A model generated the notes under the pieces. That model did not search any database. It was not told the DNA's origin and saw only the letters and a list, made by a program, of their open reading frames with translations. From the NCBI GenBank assembly GCA_028696635.1, contig JAQVGR010000088.1:1-6888 (forward strand): DNA of 6,888 nucleotides. The letters are read 5' to 3'. Position numbers and translations under genes: made by a program. This document shows, piece by piece, positions 1 to 6,888 of this stretch. This DNA is from Candidatus Krumholzibacteriia bacterium. GTDB lineage: Bacteria > Krumholzibacteriota > Krumholzibacteriia > Krumholzibacteriales > Krumholzibacteriaceae. Numbering within the stretch: the stretch's first letter is position 1; each line of letters begins with the position of its first letter.

Positions 1-72
1 CCCGGGGAGCCCGCATATCAGAAGCGCGCATAGCATCGTCGACTCGCGCCGGGATCGAGTGAGTCGGTACAT
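1..72 (-). CDS. 5' end of a divergent gene for a probably exported protein (truncated by the window edge)
   Basis: Read leftward from an ATG at 72-70, the frame is open for 24 codons to the window edge. The ATG is preceded by a strong purine-rich Shine-Dalgarno run, GGAGGAGGAG (75-84 on the minus strand). The visible peptide starts with a basic stretch (R3, R6, R8, R9) and continues into a hydrophobic run, MLCALLICGLPG at residues 13-24. This is the shape of the n- and h-regions of a Sec signal peptide or an N-terminal membrane anchor. M13 could be a second start, but it lacks a comparable ribosome site. The gene is divergent from the lipoprotein gene at 174 and shares a roughly 100-base control region with it. 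Nothing of the mature protein is visible, so no family can be named. The start is well supported by the ribosome site plus the signal-like residues; the function is unknown. Confidence 0.6.
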   Translation of the reverse strand, partial: MYRLTRSRRESTMLCALLICGLPG

Positions 73-74
73 CG

Positions 75-84
75 CTCCTCCTCC
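75..84 (-). promoter_or_regulatory. Ribosome binding site of the divergent left-edge gene
   Basis: On the minus strand this reads GGAGGAGGAG, ending two bases before the ATG at 72. Its 5' GGAGG copy sits at normal Shine-Dalgarno distance. It is the main reason for calling the otherwise very short edge frame a gene. Confidence 0.6.
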
Positions 85-111
85 GACGGTGGACCGTTCG
101 ACATGAGAGAC

Positions 112-143
112 TTGACTCGCGGACGTTCCTGCACGGCTATACC
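112..143 (+). promoter_or_regulatory. Possible promoter of the lipoprotein/ABC-F pair
   Basis: TTGACT (112-117) resembles a -35 box and TATACC (138-143) a -10 box. They are separated by 20 bases, longer than the usual 16-18, so the pair is only a moderate match. The implied transcription start near 150 would give a leader of about 24 bases before the ATG at 174. No better candidate is visible between the two divergent starts. Confidence 0.33.
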
Positions 144-163
144 GGACAGGTCGTCTCTTGCAA
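136..163 (-). promoter_or_regulatory. Possible promoter of the divergent left-edge gene
   Basis: On the minus strand TTGCAA (163-158) and TATAGC (141-136) are separated by 16 bases. Each matches the sigma70 consensus at four of six positions. The implied start near 129 gives a leader of about 57 bases. The -10 box uses the same self-complementary TATA (138-141) as the plus-strand candidate, so the two promoters would be superimposed and mutually exclusive. Confidence 0.35.
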
Positions 164-168
164 AGGAG
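162..168 (+). promoter_or_regulatory. Ribosome binding site that sets the lipoprotein start at 174
   Basis: AAAGGAG lies five bases before the ATG at 174. An in-frame GTG at 168 overlaps this element, so it cannot be the start served by it. The ATG at 174 is therefore preferred, and it gives a compact lipoprotein signal peptide. Confidence 0.65.
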
Positions 169-173
169 TGAAC

Positions 174-1490
174 ATGCCCCGTCTTTCGCTTATCGCGATC
201 CTGCTGCTCGGTGCGGCCCTGACCTCTTGCGGCGGCGGTCTCCAGGCCCGGCGCGCCGCCGTCGACCGCGTCGCCGAGTCGTACGTGCGTCTCGCCCTCG
301 AGATCGGACTCTACGACCGCGATTTCGTCGACGCCTACACCGGCCCTCCCGAGTGGCGTCCCGAGCCGCTTCCCGATGGAGAGGAGCATCCGTTCCCGCA
401 CCAGGCGCTCGCCGGCAGGACCGATGCGCTGCTCGCCGACCTCGACGCCGTCGACACCGGCGGGTTCGAGGAGATCGAGCGCAGGCGGGTGAAGTTTCTC
501 AGGGCTCATCTCGTCTCGGCGAAGGGACGGATAGACCTGCTCGGCGGAAAGCCGATGAGCTTCGACGAGGAGTCCAGGGCGATCTACGACGTCGTGGCGC
601 CGTTGTGCGACGTCGACTCCCTGGAGGCGGTCCTCGCCGGGCTCGAGGAGCTCGTCCCCGGCGAAGGGGAGCTCTCCGCGAGGGTGGAGGCCTGGCGGGA
701 GAGGTTCGTGATACCTCCCGACCGGATAGACACGGTCTTCACGACGGCGATCGCCGAGGCGTGCCGGCGCACGCGCGAACAGATCGGGCTCCCGGCCGAC
801 GAGCGGTTCGACGTCGAGTACGTCACCGACGCCTCGTGGGGGGCGTACAACTGGTACAAGGGGGATCACCGCAGCCTCATTCAGGTCAACGTCGGCCTGC
901 CGGTGCGGATCGGCTCGCCGCTCGGTCTCGCCGTCCACGAGGGATACCCCGGGCACCACGTCCAGAACGTCCTCGTCGAGACGCGCCTGCTCGAGGACCG
1001 GGGGTGGGTCGAGTACTACGTCCAGCCGCTCTACTGCCCCCAGGCTGTCCTCAACGAGGGCGGGGCGAACTACGGGATCGAGCTCGTCTTCACGAGGGAG
1101 GAGCGACTCGCCTTCGAGCGCGACGTGCTCTACCCTCTCGCCGGGATCGACCCGGCGCTCGCGGAGGAGAACCGGCGGTTCGAGGATCTCACCAGGCGCC
1201 TGCGAGGCGCGGGGACCGACGCGATCCGCCGGTATCTCGACGGCGCATTCTCGGCGGAGGAGACGATCGCCTGGCTGCAGCGGTACTCCCTGATGTCCAG
1301 GGAGCGCGCCGAGCGGTACCTGCGGTTCGGCGAGCAGTACCGCTCCTACGTGGCCACCTACGACGTCGGGCTCGAGATGGTCAGGGACTACATGGAGCGG
1401 ATGACGCGGGGATCGAACGATCCCGGCATGCGCTGGCGGCTGCTGGAGGATCTCTACGCCGTGCCGCACGTGCCGTCGGATCTCGAGTGA
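174..1490 (+). CDS. DUF885-like lipoprotein, putative metal-dependent hydrolase
   Basis: The 438-residue product starts with a lipoprotein signal peptide: MPRL, a hydrophobic stretch, then the lipobox L16-T-S-C19. Cleavage and lipid attachment at C19 are expected, followed by a Gly-rich spacer, so the mature protein should be tethered to a membrane facing the periplasm or outside. Near the middle is HEGYPGHH (H255, E256, H261, H262), followed by NEGGANYGIEL with E295 and E303. These two blocks resemble the HEAxPGHHLQ and EGWAxY signatures of DUF885 proteins, which are thought to be secreted metallopeptidase-like enzymes related in design to M32 carboxypeptidases. The His and Glu residues are the likely metal and catalytic residues; this is inference from the family. 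At 438 residues it is shorter than the 550-600 common in DUF885, so it may be a distinct branch. The stop lies 27 bases before the ABC-F start, suggesting one transcript. Substrate unknown; family assignment fairly likely. Confidence 0.8.
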   Translation: MPRLSLIAILLLGAALTSCGGGLQARRAAVDRVAESYVRLALEIGLYDRDFVDAYTGPPEWRPEPLPDGEEHPFPHQALAGRTDALLADLDAVDTGGFEEIERRRVKFLRAHLVSAKGRIDLLGGKPMSFDEESRAIYDVVAPLCDVDSLEAVLAGLEELVPGEGELSARVEAWRERFVIPPDRIDTVFTTAIAEACRRTREQIGLPADERFDVEYVTDASWGAYNWYKGDHRSLIQVNVGLPVRIGSPLGLAVHEGYPGHHVQNVLVETRLLEDRGWVEYYVQPLYCPQAVLNEGGANYGIELVFTREERLAFERDVLYPLAGIDPALAEENRRFEDLTRRLRGAGTDAIRRYLDGAFSAEETIAWLQRYSLMSRERAERYLRFGEQYRSYVATYDVGLEMVRDYMERMTRGSNDPGMRWRLLEDLYAVPHVPSDLE

Positions 1491-1517
1491 GCGGCCGGCG
1501 GGCGGTGCGCTGAAGCG

Positions 1518-3374
<1,857 letters not shown>

Positions 3375-3420
3375 GCCGCCGGCGTCTCCGGCCGGGCCCC
3401 CGCAGGCTGTAAATATACCT

Positions 3421-3448
3421 TTGACACGGCTCCCCCGACCGGTATACT
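3421..3448 (+). promoter_or_regulatory. Near-consensus sigma70 promoter of the radical SAM gene
   Basis: TTGACA (3421-3426) matches the -35 consensus exactly. After a 16-base spacer comes TATACT (3443-3448), five of six -10 consensus bases. An A/T-rich stretch, TAAATATACCT (3410-3420), sits just upstream where an UP element would be and stands out in this GC-rich sequence. Transcription should begin near 3455, leaving a leader of about 115 bases before the ATG at 3570. The promoter lies 46 bases after the ABC-F stop, so the radical SAM gene has its own transcription start. Confidence 0.8.
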
Positions 3449-3469
3449 GAACACGTAGCCTTCATCCAT

Positions 3470-3561
3470 TTTCCCGTGCCGGCTGCATATCTGCTCCGGA
3501 CATACTCGGTATCGGAACGTGGTCCAAGGCGTGGAAGCGTTCTTACAACCGGCATGGGAGA
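3470..3561 (+). promoter_or_regulatory. Structured 5' leader, predicted three-way junction that hides the ribosome binding site
   Basis: Three helices can be drawn by hand. P1 pairs 3470-3482 with 3549-3561: 13 consecutive pairs, of which 11 are Watson-Crick and two are G-U (3476-3555 and 3471-3560). P2 pairs ATAC 3502-3505 with GTAT 3509-3512 around a TCG loop, with a possible lower part TCCG 3495-3498 pairing with CGGA 3513-3516. P3 pairs GAACG 3515-3519 with CGTTC 3538-3542 and, inside it, TCCA 3523-3526 with TGGA 3532-3535, closing an AGGCG loop. The lower part of P2 and the base of P3 overlap by two bases (3515-3516), so they would compete. The 3' strand of P1 contains the GGGAG ribosome site (3556-3560), so P1 should block translation unless opened. 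The pairing is seen directly; the switching role is inference. No GCCACTG-type B12 box is present, so this is not an ordinary cobalamin riboswitch. Confidence 0.5.
3556..3560 (+). promoter_or_regulatory. Ribosome binding site of the radical SAM gene
   Basis: GGGAG lies nine bases before the ATG at 3570 and decides that start over an in-frame GTG at 3519, which has no ribosome site and would add 17 residues before the conserved MKILLISPAYP opening. All five bases are paired in the predicted P1 helix of the leader. Confidence 0.65.
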
Positions 3562-3569
3562 CAGTGAGT

Positions 3570-5057
3570 ATGAAGATTCTGCTTATCTCGCCCGCGTATC
3601 CGGAAACATTCTGGAGCTTCAGGCACGCCCTGAAATTCATAGGCAAGAAGGCGTCGCACCCGCCGCTGGGGCTTCTCACCGTCGCCGCGATGCTGCCGGC
3701 GGACTGGGAGAAGCGTCTCCTCGATCTGACCTTTTCGAAGCTCCGCGACTCCGACCTCGAATGGGCCGATCTCGTGTTCATCGGCGGGATGTCGATCCAG
3801 CGCCTCTCGGCCGAGGAAGTGATCGATCGCTGCGTGGCGCAGGGGAAGCGGATCGTCGCCGGCGGGCCGTTTTTCACCGTCTATCACGAGCAGTTCGACC
3901 AGATCGATCATTTCATCCTGGGCGAGGTGGAGCACTCGATGCCGCGGTTCCTCGCCGACCTGGCGGCAGGGACGGCGCGCCGCGTCTACCTTCCCGAGGA
4001 ACGGCCGGATCTCGACTCGACGCCGATCCCCGCGTGGGATCTCATCAGGATGAAGGATTACGCGGAGATGAGCATCCAGTATTCGCGGGGATGTCCGTTC
4101 AATTGCGATTTCTGCGATATCACGACACTCTTCGGCCGCGCGGTGCGCACGAAGAGCGCCGGCCGGCTGATCGCGGAGCTCGACGCGCTGTATGACGGCG
4201 GGTGGAGAGGCAGGGTATTCTTCGTCGACGACAATTTCATTGGCAACCGTTCCCGGCTCAAGCGGGAGGTTCTGCCCGCTATGATCCGATGGCTGGAGAA
4301 ACGCGGGCATCCGTTCGATTTCACCACCGAGGCGTCGATCGATCTCGCCGACGACGCGGAACTGATGGATCTGATGGTGCAGGCGGGGTTCAGGTGCGTC
4401 TTCGTCGGGGTCGAGACCCCGAATGACGAGAGCCTCAGGGAATGCAACAAGCGGCAGAACAGGGGACGCGACCTCTCGGAGAGCATTCATACGATCCAGC
4501 GCTCGGGGCTCCAGGTGCTCGGCGGGTTCATTCTCGGATTCGACAGCGACCCGCCGGCGATTTTCGGCAGACTGAGCAGGTTTGTCCAGGAGAGCGGCAT
4601 AGTGACGGCGATGGTCGGCCTGCTCAACGCTCCCCGCGGATCGCGGCTCTACGAGCGTCTCCAGTCCGAAGGCCGGCTGATCGACGATTTCGCCGGAAAC
4701 AACACCGCGCTGGCGATGAACTTCGTGCCCCGCATGGACAGGGAGGCTCTCTACGAGGGGTATCGCAAGGTCATCAGCGATCTCTATTCGGTGCGGTCGT
4801 ACTACCGGCGCGTGCGGACCTTTCTGGAGACGTACGAGCCGCCGCGCTCAAGGCTCCGCCTGAGGGACACCGGCTACCTCCGCGCACTGATAGGTTCGAT
4901 GTTCTCTCTCGGGATGCTGGAGAGGGGGCGCCGCGAGTACTGGAAGCTGTTCTTCTGGACGCTCGCAAGGCGGCCGCGACTCTTCCGTTTCGCGATCACC
5001 TTCGCCATATACGGCCTCCATTTCCGCAGGGTCTTCGAGCCGATGATCCAGCACTGA
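3570..5057 (+). CDS. B12-binding-domain radical SAM protein, DUF4070 group
   Basis: The 495-residue protein opens with MKILLISPAYPETFW and SHPPLGLLTVAAML (29-42), typical of the Rossmann-like B12-binding domain fused to radical SAM enzymes (about 1-140). The radical SAM core follows, with the 4Fe-4S cluster motif C175-x3-C179-x2-C182 (RGCPFNCDFCDI), VDDNF (219-223), GVETP (280-284) and GGFILGFD (318-325), positions that shape the SAM-binding barrel. The remainder, rich in Tyr and Arg (about 340-470), matches the DUF4070 extension. Such enzymes cleave SAM to a 5'-deoxyadenosyl radical; many of this architecture methylate unreactive carbons via methylcobalamin, and the hopanoid C-2 methylase HpnP shares this layout. 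The substrate here cannot be read from sequence, and neighbouring genes offer no hopanoid context. No DxHxxG motif is visible, so any cobalamin would bind without the lower histidine ligand. The last 50 residues are aromatic and basic and could touch the membrane. The gene has its own promoter and structured leader. Family certain, reaction open. Confidence 0.92.
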   Translation: MKILLISPAYPETFWSFRHALKFIGKKASHPPLGLLTVAAMLPADWEKRLLDLTFSKLRDSDLEWADLVFIGGMSIQRLSAEEVIDRCVAQGKRIVAGGPFFTVYHEQFDQIDHFILGEVEHSMPRFLADLAAGTARRVYLPEERPDLDSTPIPAWDLIRMKDYAEMSIQYSRGCPFNCDFCDITTLFGRAVRTKSAGRLIAELDALYDGGWRGRVFFVDDNFIGNRSRLKREVLPAMIRWLEKRGHPFDFTTEASIDLADDAELMDLMVQAGFRCVFVGVETPNDESLRECNKRQNRGRDLSESIHTIQRSGLQVLGGFILGFDSDPPAIFGRLSRFVQESGIVTAMVGLLNAPRGSRLYERLQSEGRLIDDFAGNNTALAMNFVPRMDREALYEGYRKVISDLYSVRSYYRRVRTFLETYEPPRSRLRLRDTGYLRALIGSMFSLGMLERGRREYWKLFFWTLARRPRLFRFAITFAIYGLHFRRVFEPMIQH

Positions 5058-5099
5058 TATCCCGCGAGCCGGTCGTCGCCCGCCCGGGCCCGGTCCCCG

Positions 5100-6888
5100 C
5101 TACAGCTGGAACAGGTACTGGAACTTCAGGAAGAACTGGCGCTCGGTCAGGGTCCAGCCGGAGGTCCCGTGCTCGGCGAGCGTCAGGTCCCGGTAGTCGT
5201 GCGTCGAGCCGAAGTAGAACACCGAGAGCGAGTTGACCCGGTAGGTGATCAGAGGATCGAGATCCCAGGAATCCCAGCGGTCGTTGTACTGCGTCACGAC
5301 GCGCAGCGAGAGCCTCCGCGAGAGCTGCAGATTGACCGCCGAGCGAAATACCGACTGCGAGAAGAGCCGCTCGTCCGTATCGTGGTCATCGCTGTGGATG
5401 CGGTTGTACGATCCGGATACCAGCAGCCGGTTGATCGGCTTGATATCGGCCCAGACGCCCCAGGCGATCTCCCTGCCCATCACGAGCTCGTAGCGCGCGA
5501 TCCGGTGACCGTGGTTGTAGTTCCCGCCGAAACGCAACTGGTCCCATGGCTGGGTGCTCGTGCAGATATGGGCCTGCCAGATCCCGTCGAACCGTATATC
5601 GTGGAACAGCTCGTTGCTCGCCAGGTACTGGGCGTGGAACCCCGTCTGCGCGGCGCGCAGGCGAAGCTCGACGTTCGCGGTGATCCATTCGTCCTTCCGG
5701 ACCCCGTCGAAGTTCCATTTGCGCGCGAGGCCGAGGTCGCCGCTGACATACTCGAGGAGCGGATGCTCCTCGAGGCGCTTGATCGCCTCGAGTTCGGCCA
5801 TGAGGAGACGGAAGTTGTTCGACGGGTGGAACCCGTTGTCCGCGCGGAAGGTCGGACTGAGCTCCTGGTAGTCGATGTCGATCTCGTAGACCGCCGTGCT
5901 GCGTCCGGCTTGCATGCGCAGCGCGTGTCCCCAGAACCGTTCGCCATCGAGGCCCCCGCTGTATCCGCCGTCGCCGAACGTCGACGCATTGAACGCGCTG
6001 TCGGGAACGAGCGCGAGGTTGTCGACCTCCTCACTGTGCGATGCGAGCGCCTGGAACCGTATCGCGTTGCTCTCCGAGAGACGGAGGTGTCCGTCGACAC
6101 CCGCCAGCGACCCCGATCCTCCGCCGACGAAGCGCCGGTCGGTACCGATGAAGCCCAGGTGGGACGACTCCCCGAGATCGCGGCGGAACCGGGCGATATT
6201 CGACCAGCTCCTGCCGTTCTCGACGAACCGGCTCTGTTCCTCGAACGGGAGGATGATGATCGAGTGCTCGTCGTACGCGCCGAGGTAGGCGAGGCTGCTG
6301 GAGCCGTTGCGCCAGGTCATCTTGGCGGCCGCCAGCGGATCGTTGATCTGACGGGTGTAGACGGCGTTGAAATAGGTGCTGAACAGATCGCTCCCTTCCT
6401 GGAAGAAGGGGCGCTTCTCGGGGTAGAACAGGGCGAAGGTCGAGTTGACGTCGATCTGCGCGACGTCCGATTCGACCTGGCTGAAATCGGGATTGACCGT
6501 CGCCTCGGCGGTAAGCTCCGATGAGATCGCGTAGGCGATCCCGAGCGAGGGCTCGGCTTTGACCTCCGCGCTCTCGAAGTCGCCCCCATCGTTCAGCGCT
6601 CCCGACTGGTAGGCGACCAGGGCGGGAAGCAGCTCGAGGCCGGCTCCGGGCTCGACCCCCTCGATCCCATCGACGGTTCCCCACTGGCACGGCCAGCAGT
6701 TTTCGTCGCGGTCGTATGCCGCCCACGAGTACTGGAACCGCGACTCGCGCGGGCGGTTGCGCCAGAAGTCCATGCGCCACGACTGCGCGTTGCGCCCTGG
6801 GAACCGCAGACCGCGGAAGGGGATCGCCATCTCGACGACCCAGCCGAACTCGGTGACCAGCCCGGCCGACTCGTAGATCATGTCGTAC
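5100..6888 (-). CDS. DUF5916 outer-membrane beta-barrel protein with CBM9-like N-terminus (5' end outside the window)
   Basis: The frame runs open from the right edge to a TAG at 5102-5100. The first ATG in view (6881) is not the true start: codons upstream of it stay open and homologous sequence begins at once with GWVVEMAIPFRGLRF, the last strand motif of the CBM9-like domain that precedes DUF5916. Numbering from that ATG, CWPC is at 62-65, followed by WGTVDGIEGV. The hallmark VNPDFSQVESD (129-139), running into FYPEKRPFFQEG (152-163), marks the start of the DUF5916 barrel. The rest alternates polar and aromatic residues as in transmembrane beta strands, and the protein ends in FLKFQYLFQL, suited to a C-terminal barrel-insertion signal. 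The protein should therefore sit in the outer membrane; its ligand is unknown, with glycan or nutrient uptake being guesses. The signal peptide and most of the CBM9-like domain, perhaps 150-250 residues, are missing. It converges on the radical SAM gene with 42 bases between stops. Confidence 0.9.
   Translation of the reverse strand, partial: YDMIYESAGLVTEFGWVVEMAIPFRGLRFPGRNAQSWRMDFWRNRPRESRFQYSWAAYDRDENCWPCQWGTVDGIEGVEPGAGLELLPALVAYQSGALNDGGDFESAEVKAEPSLGIAYAISSELTAEATVNPDFSQVESDVAQIDVNSTFALFYPEKRPFFQEGSDLFSTYFNAVYTRQINDPLAAAKMTWRNGSSSLAYLGAYDEHSIIILPFEEQSRFVENGRSWSNIARFRRDLGESSHLGFIGTDRRFVGGGSGSLAGVDGHLRLSESNAIRFQALASHSEEVDNLALVPDSAFNASTFGDGGYSGGLDGERFWGHALRMQAGRSTAVYEIDIDYQELSPTFRADNGFHPSNNFRLLMAELEAIKRLEEHPLLEYVSGDLGLARKWNFDGVRKDEWITANVELRLRAAQTGFHAQYLASNELFHDIRFDGIWQAHICTSTQPWDQLRFGGNYNHGHRIARYELVMGREIAWGVWADIKPINRLLVSGSYNRIHSDDHDTDERLFSQSVFRSAVNLQLSRRLSLRVVTQYNDRWDSWDLDPLITYRVNSLSVFYFGSTHDYRDLTLAEHGTSGWTLTERQFFLKFQYLFQL

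Noticed and set aside
158..1513. A 451-codon plus-strand frame overlapping the lipoprotein gene
   Set aside because: Extremely Arg/Ala/Gly/Pro-rich with no domain; a frame shadow of the lipoprotein gene.
3375..3400. GCCGG (3378-3382) and CCGGC (3388-3392) as a terminator after the ABC-F gene
   Set aside because: The helix is only five pairs and is followed by C-rich sequence, not a T run. Short GC hairpins are expected by chance at this composition.
3519..3569. Upstream GTG start that would add 17 residues to the radical SAM protein
   Set aside because: It has no ribosome site, lies inside the structured leader, and the family normally begins at the MKILLISPAYP segment encoded from 3570.
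3450..3569. Cobalamin riboswitch upstream of the B12-domain gene
   Set aside because: The leader is only about 115 bases, too short for the usual roughly 200-base element, and has no B12-box consensus.
5058..5099. A bidirectional terminator between the convergent radical SAM and DUF5916 genes
   Set aside because: The spacer holds the palindrome CCGGGCCCGG (5084-5093), but it has no room for a loop, no adjoining T or A tract, and only four to five weak pairs can be added. No convincing terminator is seen.
5169..6524. A 451-codon plus-strand frame antisense to the DUF5916 gene
   Set aside because: Composition is dominated by Val, Arg, Glu and Asp without motifs, while the opposite strand contains the full DUF5916 signature.

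Overview
The window is GC-rich throughout, with strong C/G preference at third codon positions and recognisable Shine-Dalgarno and sigma70-type signals. Its gene families (a DUF885-like lipoprotein, an ABC-F ATPase, a DUF4070-type B12/radical SAM enzyme and a DUF5916 outer-membrane barrel) point to a diderm (two-membrane) bacterium. A high-GC lineage of the Fibrobacterota-Chlorobiota-Bacteroidota/Gemmatimonadota sort is the best guess. That placement rests on family distribution only and is tentative.

Layout. The left edge (1-72, minus) holds the first 24 codons of a divergent gene with an export-signal-like start. A short divergent control region (about 85-165) separates it from a rightward pair: a 438-residue lipoprotein with an HEGYPGHH metal-site motif (174-1490) and, 27 bases on, an ABC-F protein of the YheS-like type (1518-3374). 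The small gap suggests co-transcription. A 195-base intergenic region (3375-3569) follows. It contains the clearest promoter in the window (TTGACA, 16 bases, TATACT) and a leader of about 115 bases predicted to fold into a three-way junction that buries the Shine-Dalgarno sequence of the next gene. That gene (3570-5057) encodes a cobalamin-binding-domain radical SAM protein of the DUF4070 group. It converges, across 42 bases, on the 3' end of a leftward DUF5916/CBM9-type outer-membrane protein gene (5100-6888), whose N-terminal part lies outside the window.

The genes do not form an obvious single pathway. Three products are predicted to act in the envelope (the truncated gene product, the lipoprotein and the barrel), one at the ribosome (ABC-F), and one is a cytoplasmic or membrane-associated radical enzyme of unknown substrate. 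The part most worth a second look is the structured leader of the radical SAM gene, which has the architecture of a cis-acting translational switch and does not show the B12-box consensus of a cobalamin riboswitch.
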